Assembly (NCBI RefSeq): GCF_007896895.1
Contig: NZ_VOGW01000187.1
Location: 36,688-100,687, forward strand
Direction: 5' to 3'
Source of the DNA: Streptomyces misionensis
GTDB taxonomy: Bacteria > Actinomycetota > Actinomycetes > Streptomycetales > Streptomycetaceae
DNA length: 64,000 bases
In this document: piece by piece, positions 58,408 through 64,000 of the stretch
Layout of the letters: each line of letters opens with the position of its first letter
Numbering within the stretch: the first letter of the stretch is position 1
The notes under the pieces: model-generated
Databases searched by the model: none
What the model was told of the DNA's origin: nothing
What the model saw: only the letters and a program-made list of their open reading frames with translations
Made by a program: the position numbers and the translations under genes

Positions 58408-61400
58408 ATGTTTCACGTGAAACCAGTCGATCCGCGTCTGCTGCGGTACGCCCGCGCCACCCGCTTCTTCCTCGTGGCGGTCGTCGGCCTGGGGGCCGTC
58501 GGTGCCGGGCTGGTCATCGCCCAGGCGATGCTCATCGCCGAGGTGGTCGTCGGTGCCTTCCAGCACGGACGGTCCCTCGCCGAACTGCGTACTCCTCTTC
58601 TGCTGTTGGCGGCGGTGGCCGTGGGCCGAGCCCTGGTCGCCTGGCTCACCGAACGGGCCGCCCACCGGGCGAGCGCGGCCGTGAAGTCCGAGCTGCGGGG
58701 CCGGCTGCTGGACCGGGCGGCGGCGCTGGGCCCCGGATGGCTCGGCGGGCAGCGCACCGGCTCGCTGGTCACCCTGGCCACGCGCGGGGTGGACGCCCTT
58801 GACGACTACTTCTCCCGCTATCTGCCGCAGCTGGGGCTCGCGGTGGTGGTGCCGGTGGCGGTGCTGGCGCGGATCGTCACCGAGGACTGGGTGTCGGCGG
58901 CGATCATCGTCGTCACCCTGCCGCTCATTCCGCTGTTCATGATGCTGATCGGCTGGGCCACCCAGTCCCGCACCGACCGGCAGTGGCGGCTGCTGTCCCG
59001 GCTGTCGGGTCATTTCCTGGACGTGGTCGCGGGCCTGCCCACGTTGAAGGTGTTCGGCCGGGCCAAGGCACAGGCCGAGTCGATCCGCCGGATCACCGGT
59101 GAGTACCGGCAGGCCACGATGCGGACCCTGCGGATCGCCTTCCTCTCCTCCTTCGCGCTGGAACTGCTGGCCACCCTGTCCGTCGCGCTGGTCGCCGTGA
59201 CGATCGGCATGCGGCTGGTCCACGGCGACATGGATCTGTACATCGGCCTGCTGATCCTGGTGCTTGCGCCGGAGGCGTACCTGCCGCTGCGTCAGGTGGG
59301 TGCGCAGTACCACGCGGCCGCGGAGGGACTGGCCGCCGCGGAGGAGATCTTCGCGGTGCTGGAGACGCCGGTGCCGGCGTCCGGGAGCGGCACGGTGCCG
59401 TCGGGGGCGGTGGCCTTCGAGGGGGTGACGGTCCGCTACCCCGGGCGTTCCGCGGACGCCGTGAACGAGGTGTCGTTCACCGTCGAGCCCGGGGAGACCG
59501 TGGCCCTCGTCGGGCCGAGCGGGGTGGGCAAGTCGACGCTGCTGCATGTGCTGCTGGGCTTCGTGCGCCCGGCCCGCGGACGGGTGCGGATCGGGGGCGT
59601 CGATCTCGCCGAGCTGGATCTGGAGCAGTGGCGCTCGCGGATCGCGTGGGTGCCGCAGCGGCCGCATCTCTACGCCGGGACGATCGCGGAGAACGTACGG
59701 CTGGCGCGGCCCGATGCGGACGACAACGCGGTGCGGCGGGCCTTGCGGGACGCGGGGGCGCTGGACTTCGTGGACGCGCTGCCGGACGGTGCCGGCACCG
59801 TGCTCGGGGAGGACGGGGCAGGGCTGTCCGCGGGGCAGCGGCAGCGGCTGGCGCTCGCGCGGGCGTTCCTCGCGGACCGGCCCCTGCTGGTGCTGGACGA
59901 GCCGACGGCCGCGCTGGACGGGGTGACCGAGGCCGAGGTCGTCTCGGCGGTGCGGCGGCTCGTGGTCGGCCGCACGGTACTGGTGGTGGTGCATCGCCCC
60001 GCGCTGCTGGAGGTGGCCGACCGGGTGGTGCGGCTCGGGTCCGCCGAACCGGTGGGCGCGCTCGGCGACGCGGGCCCGGCCTACGGGCCGCGCCCCCTGG
60101 AGCCCCGGCCTCGCCCGTCCGCCACGCCGGGCACCGGGCCCGAGGCCGAGCCCGCCGAGTCGGCCCCCGTGTCCCGAGTGCCCGGGAAGCCGGTGCGGGC
60201 GCGGAACGCGCTCGCCCGGGTCCGGGGGCTCGGTGCGGCCTGGCGGGGGAGGCTGGGCCTCGCCTGGGTGCTGGGCAGCCTCGCGCTCGGCAGCGCCGTC
60301 GGGCTGATGGCGACGTCCGGGTGGCTGATCTCCCGGGCCTCGCAGCAGCCGCCGGTGCTGTATCTGATGGTCGCGGTGACGGCGACACGGACGTTCGGCA
60401 TCGGGCGGGCCGTGTTCCGCTACGCCGAGCGGCTGGTCTCGCACGACGCCGTGCTGCGGATGCTGGCCGACACCCGGGTCGCCGTCTACCGGCGCCTCGA
60501 ACGGCTGGCACCCGCCGGGCTGCGGACCGCCCGCCGCGGCGATCTGCTCACCCGGCTGGTCGCGGACGTGGACGCGCTCCAGGACTACTGGCTGCGCTGG
60601 CTGCTGCCCGCCTCGGTCGCCCTCCTCGTCTCCACCGCGACCGTCGGCTTCACCGCCTGGCTGCTGCCCGAGGCGGGTGCCGCCCTCGCGGCGGGCCTGC
60701 TCGCGGCGGGCGTCGGTGTCCCCCTGGTGACCGCCACCGCGGCCCGGCACACCGAGCGACGGCTGGCGCCGGCCCGCGGTGAACTGGCGACCCGCGTCAC
60801 CGACCTGCTCACCGGCACCGCCGAGCTGACCGTGGCCGGCGCGCTGCCGGACCGCGTCGGCGCGGCCCGGCGGGCGGACGGCACCCTCACCCGGATCGCC
60901 TCGCGCGCCGCCGCGGTCACCGCGCTCGGCGACGGACTCACCGCGCTGGTCTCCGGCCTGACCGTCATGGCCACGGCGCTGCTCGGCGTCCAGGCGGTGG
61001 CGGCGGGACGACTCGGCGGGGTGGCGCTGGCCGTGGTCGTCCTCACCCCGCTGGCCGCCTTCGAGGCCGTACTCGGGCTGCCGCTCGCCGTCCGTTACCG
61101 GCAGCGGGTGCGGCGCAGCGCGGAGCGGGTCCAGGAGGTACTGGACGCACCCGAGCCGGTGCGCGAGCCCGAGCGGCCCCGCAAGGCGCCCGCGACACCG
61201 TTCCCGCTGGTCCTCAAGGGGCTGACCGCACAGTACGAGGAGCAGCGGCGGGAGGCGCTGGCCGGGCTCGACCTCACCCTGGCGGAGGGCCGCCGGATCG
61301 CCGTGGTGGGGGCTTCCGGCGCCGGCAAGACGACCCTGGCCCAGGTGCTGCTGCGGTTCCTCGACCCACGGTCGGGGACGTACACCCTCGCCGGGGTGAA

Positions 61401-61950
61401 CGCCCGCGAGCTGGACGGCGACGACGTACGGCGGCTGGTCGGCCTGTGCGCGCAGGACGCGCACCTCTTCGACAGCTCGGTGCGCGAGAACCTGCTGCTG
61501 GCCAGGAGGGACGCCACCGAGGCCGAGCTGCGCGGGGCCCTGGCCCGGGCGCGGCTGCTGGACTGGGTGGACGGGCTGCCGGACGGCCTGGACACGCTGG
61601 TCGGCGAGCACGGGGCGCGGCTGTCCGGCGGCCAGCGACAGCGGCTCGCGCTGGCCCGCGCGCTCCTCGCCGACTTCCCCGTGCTGGTCCTCGACGAGCC
61701 CGCCGAGCACCTGGACCTGCCGACCGCCGACGCCCTCACCGCCGATCTGCTGGCCGCCACCGAGGACCGGACGACGCTGCTGATCACCCACCGGCTCGCC
61801 GGTCTGGACGAGGTCGACGAGGTGCTGGTGCTCGACGCGGGCCGCGTGGTGCAGCGGGGCCCCTACGCGGAGCTGGCCGCGGTGGACGGACCGCTGCGGG
61901 AGATGGTGCGCCGGGAGGCGGAGTCGGAGTCCCTGGCGGCGGTCCGGTGA
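58408..61950 (+). CDS. cydCD: Fused CydD-CydC ABC exporter for cytochrome bd assembly
   Basis: This 1180-residue protein fuses two half-transporters, as in other Streptomyces; the E. coli versions are separate. Half 1 (1-570) has six hydrophobic segments, Walker A GPSGVGKST (near 371), signature LSAGQRQRLALARAF and Walker B LLVLDEPTAALD. Half 2 (about 590-1180) has Walker A GASGAGKTT (near 970), LSGGQRQRLALARAL and VLVLDEPAEHLD. It exports thiols (cysteine, glutathione in E. coli) needed for bd oxidase maturation. The ATG is inside parS site 13 (MFHVK). GTG 58417 is better spaced from GAAGGG and may be the true start. Confidence 0.95.
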   Translation: MFHVKPVDPRLLRYARATRFFLVAVVGLGAVGAGLVIAQAMLIAEVVVGAFQHGRSLAELRTPLLLLAAVAVGRALVAWLTERAAHRASAAVKSELRGRLLDRAAALGPGWLGGQRTGSLVTLATRGVDALDDYFSRYLPQLGLAVVVPVAVLARIVTEDWVSAAIIVVTLPLIPLFMMLIGWATQSRTDRQWRLLSRLSGHFLDVVAGLPTLKVFGRAKAQAESIRRITGEYRQATMRTLRIAFLSSFALELLATLSVALVAVTIGMRLVHGDMDLYIGLLILVLAPEAYLPLRQVGAQYHAAAEGLAAAEEIFAVLETPVPASGSGTVPSGAVAFEGVTVRYPGRSADAVNEVSFTVEPGETVALVGPSGVGKSTLLHVLLGFVRPARGRVRIGGVDLAELDLEQWRSRIAWVPQRPHLYAGTIAENVRLARPDADDNAVRRALRDAGALDFVDALPDGAGTVLGEDGAGLSAGQRQRLALARAFLADRPLLVLDEPTAALDGVTEAEVVSAVRRLVVGRTVLVVVHRPALLEVADRVVRLGSAEPVGALGDAGPAYGPRPLEPRPRPSATPGTGPEAEPAESAPVSRVPGKPVRARNALARVRGLGAAWRGRLGLAWVLGSLALGSAVGLMATSGWLISRASQQPPVLYLMVAVTATRTFGIGRAVFRYAERLVSHDAVLRMLADTRVAVYRRLERLAPAGLRTARRGDLLTRLVADVDALQDYWLRWLLPASVALLVSTATVGFTAWLLPEAGAALAAGLLAAGVGVPLVTATAARHTERRLAPARGELATRVTDLLTGTAELTVAGALPDRVGAARRADGTLTRIASRAAAVTALGDGLTALVSGLTVMATALLGVQAVAAGRLGGVALAVVVLTPLAAFEAVLGLPLAVRYRQRVRRSAERVQEVLDAPEPVREPERPRKAPATPFPLVLKGLTAQYEEQRREALAGLDLTLAEGRRIAVVGASGAGKTTLAQVLLRFLDPRSGTYTLAGVNARELDGDDVRRLVGLCAQDAHLFDSSVRENLLLARRDATEAELRGALARARLLDWVDGLPDGLDTLVGEHGARLSGGQRQRLALARALLADFPVLVLDEPAEHLDLPTADALTADLLAATEDRTTLLITHRLAGLDEVDEVLVLDAGRVVQRGPYAELAAVDGPLREMVRREAESESLAAVR
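58410..58423. other. parS site 13 (at cydCD start)
   Basis: Perfect GTTTCACGTGAAAC overlapping the first codons of cydCD, read as FHVK. It is 37 bases from site 12. Confidence 0.95.
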
Positions 61951-62012
61951 CGCTCCCCCCGGGGACGCGGCCGGCCCGCCGTCGCGCCCCCGGAAGGATT
62001 CGGAAGACGGTC

Positions 62013-62882
62013 CTAGGCGTGCCGGGCGAGCAGTTGCTCGATCACGATCGCCACGCCGTCCTCGGTGTTGGCGGGCGCCCGGCCGGTCGCGGCGGCGATG
62101 GCGTCGGGGTGGGCGTTGCCCATGGCGTACGACTGACCGGCCCAGGTCAGCATCTCGATGTCGTTGGGCATGTCCCCGAAGGCGACGACCTCCTCGTGCG
62201 AGATGCCGCGTTCGGCGCAGCACAGGGCGAGCGTGCTGGCCTTGGAGACGCCGGGACCGCTGAGCTCCAGCAGGGCGCTGGGGCTGGACCGGGTGACGGT
62301 GGCGCGCTCGCCGACCGCCAGCCGGGCCAGGGTGAGGAAGGCGTCGGGGTCGAGCGAGGCGTGGTGGGCGAGGATCTTGAGCACGGGCTGGTCGGCGGCC
62401 GGGCCGTCGGCCGCGAGCAGTTCCTCGGCGGGCAGCAGGGAGTCGGGCTTCTCGACGAAGAGCTTGGGGTAGTCCGGCTCCTGGTGGAAGCCGTAGGTCA
62501 GCTCGACCGCGAACTTGGTGCCGGGTGCGGCCTCGCGCAGCAGGCGCACCGCGTCCAGGGCGTTGTCCCGGGCGAGCGCGCGCACCTTGACGAACCGGTG
62601 GGCGCCGGGACCGCCGTGCAGATCGACCACGGCGGCGCCGTTGCCGCAGATGGCCAGGCCGTGCCCGTGGACATGGTCGCTGACCACGTCCATCCAGCGG
62701 GCCGGGCGGCCGGTGACGAAGAAGACCTCGATGCCCGCCTCCTCGGCGGCGGCCAGGGCGGCGACGGTGCGCGGGGAGACCGACTTGTCGTCGTGCAGCA
62801 GGGTGCCGTCGAGGTCGGTGGCGATCAGCCGCGGGCGGATCGCGGCGTCGGGGGTCCCGGGTTGCCTGGTCGCTGAGGTCAT
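62013..62882 (-). CDS. HAD-superfamily (Cof-type) phosphatase
   Basis: This 289-residue HAD IIB hydrolase has the nucleophile motif ATDLDGTLL (D23, D25), motif II VTGRPARW near residue 57, a large cap domain, a conserved lysine in GVSKAS and motif IV GDMPNDIEML. It probably dephosphorylates sugar phosphates or cofactors; the substrate is unknown. I chose ATG 62882; ATG 62900 is an alternative, and neither has a strong ribosome binding site. Confidence 0.88.
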   Translation of the reverse strand: MTSATRQPGTPDAAIRPRLIATDLDGTLLHDDKSVSPRTVAALAAAEEAGIEVFFVTGRPARWMDVVSDHVHGHGLAICGNGAAVVDLHGGPGAHRFVKVRALARDNALDAVRLLREAAPGTKFAVELTYGFHQEPDYPKLFVEKPDSLLPAEELLAADGPAADQPVLKILAHHASLDPDAFLTLARLAVGERATVTRSSPSALLELSGPGVSKASTLALCCAERGISHEEVVAFGDMPNDIEMLTWAGQSYAMGNAHPDAIAAATGRAPANTEDGVAIVIEQLLARHA

Positions 62883-62991
62883 TCGGTCATTCTCGCGCAT
62901 ATGCCCGCACGGGCGTGCGGAACTGCGCACAGATGAGACGCAGATGACGCTCTGGGCGTCCCTGGGACCCCACGAGGTGTCCCGGGTCACG

Positions 62992-63894
62992 TCAGTCCAG
63001 CTGGGCGAGGGCCTCCATGGCGATCCGCTCGAAGACCTTCTGGTCCGCGGCGAAGTCGGAGTCGGGGATGGGCCAGTGGACGACGATCTCGGTGAAGCCC
63101 AGCTCCCGGTGCCGGCCGGCGAAGTCCACGAACGCGTCCAGGGAGGTCAGCGGGCGGCCGCGGTCCGGGGTGAAGCCGGTGAGCAGGACCTTGTCCAGCT
63201 CGGTGACGTCCCGGCCGGCCTCCGCGCAGGCGTCGGCCAGCTTGCCGAGCTGTCCGCGCAGGGCCTCGACGGACTGCTCCGGGGTGCCGGACTCGTACAG
63301 CTTGGGGTCGCCGGTGGTCACCCATGCCTGGCCGTGGCGCGCGGCGAGCCGCAGCCCGCGCGGGCCGGTGGCGGCCACCGCGAACGGCAGCCGGGGGCGC
63401 TGCACGCAGCCCGGGATGTTGCGCGCCTCGTGCGCCGAGTAGAAGCGGCCCTCGTGCGACACCGCGTCCTCGGTGAGCAGCCGGTCGAGCAGCGGCACGA
63501 ACTCGGCGAGCCGGTCGGCGCGCTCGCGCGGGGTCCAGGGCTCCTGGCCGAGGGCGGTGGCGTCGAAGCCGGTCCCGCCGGCGCCGATGCCGAGGGTGAT
63601 GCGGCCGCCGGAGATGTCGTCCAGGGAGATCAGTTCCTTGGCGAGGGTGACCGGGTGCCGGAAGTTCGGGGAGGTGACCAGCGTGCCCAGGCGCAGCCGC
63701 TCGGTGGTGGCCGCGGCGGCGGTCAGGGTGGGGACGGCACCGAACCAGGGGCCGTCGCGGAAGCTGCGCCAGGAGAGGTGGTCGTAGGTGTACGCGGTGT
63801 GGAAGCCCAGCTGCTCGGCGCGCACCCAGGCCGCGCGGCCGCCCTCGTGCCAGCGGCGGTACGGCAGGATCACGGTGCTCAGACGCAGACTCAT
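62992..63894 (-). CDS. LLM class F420/flavin-dependent oxidoreductase
   Basis: This 300-residue luciferase-like TIM-barrel enzyme has WVRAEQLGFHTAYTYDHLSW, LRLGTLVTSPNFRHPVTLAKELISLDDISGGRITLGIGAG and the C-terminal LGFTEIVVHWPI. In actinobacteria such enzymes often use F420 or FMN. The substrate is unknown. ATG 63894. It lies 109 bases upstream of the HAD gene on the same strand. Confidence 0.9.
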   Translation of the reverse strand: MSLRLSTVILPYRRWHEGGRAAWVRAEQLGFHTAYTYDHLSWRSFRDGPWFGAVPTLTAAAATTERLRLGTLVTSPNFRHPVTLAKELISLDDISGGRITLGIGAGGTGFDATALGQEPWTPRERADRLAEFVPLLDRLLTEDAVSHEGRFYSAHEARNIPGCVQRPRLPFAVAATGPRGLRLAARHGQAWVTTGDPKLYESGTPEQSVEALRGQLGKLADACAEAGRDVTELDKVLLTGFTPDRGRPLTSLDAFVDFAGRHRELGFTEIVVHWPIPDSDFAADQKVFERIAMEALAQLD

Positions 63895-63936
63895 GCGTTC
63901 GAGGGTAAGCGGTGGGGCGGTGTGCTGCGGTCGGGG

Positions 63937-64000
63937 TCAGCGGGGGCCCGGGAAGCGCAGGTGGCGCGGGGGGACGGCGGCGGGCAGCGCGCGGAGCGGG
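63937..64000 (-). CDS. Possible C-terminus of an off-window gene
   Basis: On the minus strand the end reads ...PLRALPAAVPPRHLRFPGPR followed by a TGA stop (63939-63937). Codon use is Streptomyces-like and the frame is open to the window edge, so it may be the tail of a gene. At only 20 codons this is weak. Confidence 0.3.
   Translation of the reverse strand, partial: PLRALPAAVPPRHLRFPGPR

Noticed and set aside
58243..62223. A 1326-codon open frame on the minus strand
   Set aside because: It is antisense to cydCD; the high GC keeps unused frames open. The sense strand has clear ABC motifs.

Overview
The window is chromosomal DNA of a Streptomyces species: GC-rich with strong third-position GC, GTG/TTG starts, actinomycete-only genes (ssgA/ssgR, DUF6049, FemX) and repeated copies of the Streptomyces parS word GTTTCACGTGAAAC. 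It begins inside dnaA (minus strand, 5' end only), so it covers the rpmH side of the replication origin; oriC itself, expected between dnaA and dnaN, lies off the left edge. I see no tRNA, rRNA, CRISPR array, insertion sequence or prophage. This is conserved core chromosome.

Layout. 1-6.9 kb: dnaA start, then rpmH-rnpA-yidD-yidC-jag-rsmG and parA-parB (ribosomal L34, RNase P protein, membrane insertion, chromosome segregation). 7-19.3 kb: a GNAT gene, trxB-trxA with a SigR-type promoter, the sigM/anti-sigma pair, a pseudokinase, murJ and a DUF6049 surface protein, with cca facing away. This order matches the mycobacterial pcnA-to-parB block as I remember it. 19.3-35.4 kb: an MFS gene, padR-ino1 with a palindromic PadR operator, a class A PBP, a GT87 enzyme, an alanine-racemase-like protein, femX, rpsF-ssb-rpsR-rplI, a MATE transporter and dnaB. 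35.4-44.9 kb: accessory metabolism and regulation (serine hydrolase, GNATs, MarR/MFS, LysR with a TTA codon, Nudix, PLP enzyme, ptpA, holin-like, cupin). 45-46.9 kb: the sporulation pair ssgR-ssgA. 47-54 kb: YibE/F, TPP riboswitch-thiC, membrane protein, metallophosphatase, LacI regulator. 54.4-62 kb: hisC and cydA-cydB-cydCD under a Rex operator. 62-64 kb: HAD phosphatase, LLM oxidoreductase and perhaps the tail of another gene.

How the parts connect. Replication and segregation signals run through the whole window. I count 13 perfect and 3 one-mismatch parS sites from 4.4 to 58.4 kb. Three perfect sites form the centre of long perfect palindromes at gene ends, and several are read as protein code (VSRET, FHVK). 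DnaA-box-like 9-mers occur upstream of dnaA, upstream of parA, and as a dense cluster between the MATE gene and dnaB. Cell-wall genes (murJ, PBP, femX, ptpA, ssgA, yidC) sit among them.

I found no clearly new multi-gene system. The most interesting signals are regulatory: the DnaA-box cluster before dnaB, the parS sites built into terminator-like palindromes and into one arm of the TPP riboswitch, the separate pseudokinase gene next to murJ, and a shortened SSB linker.
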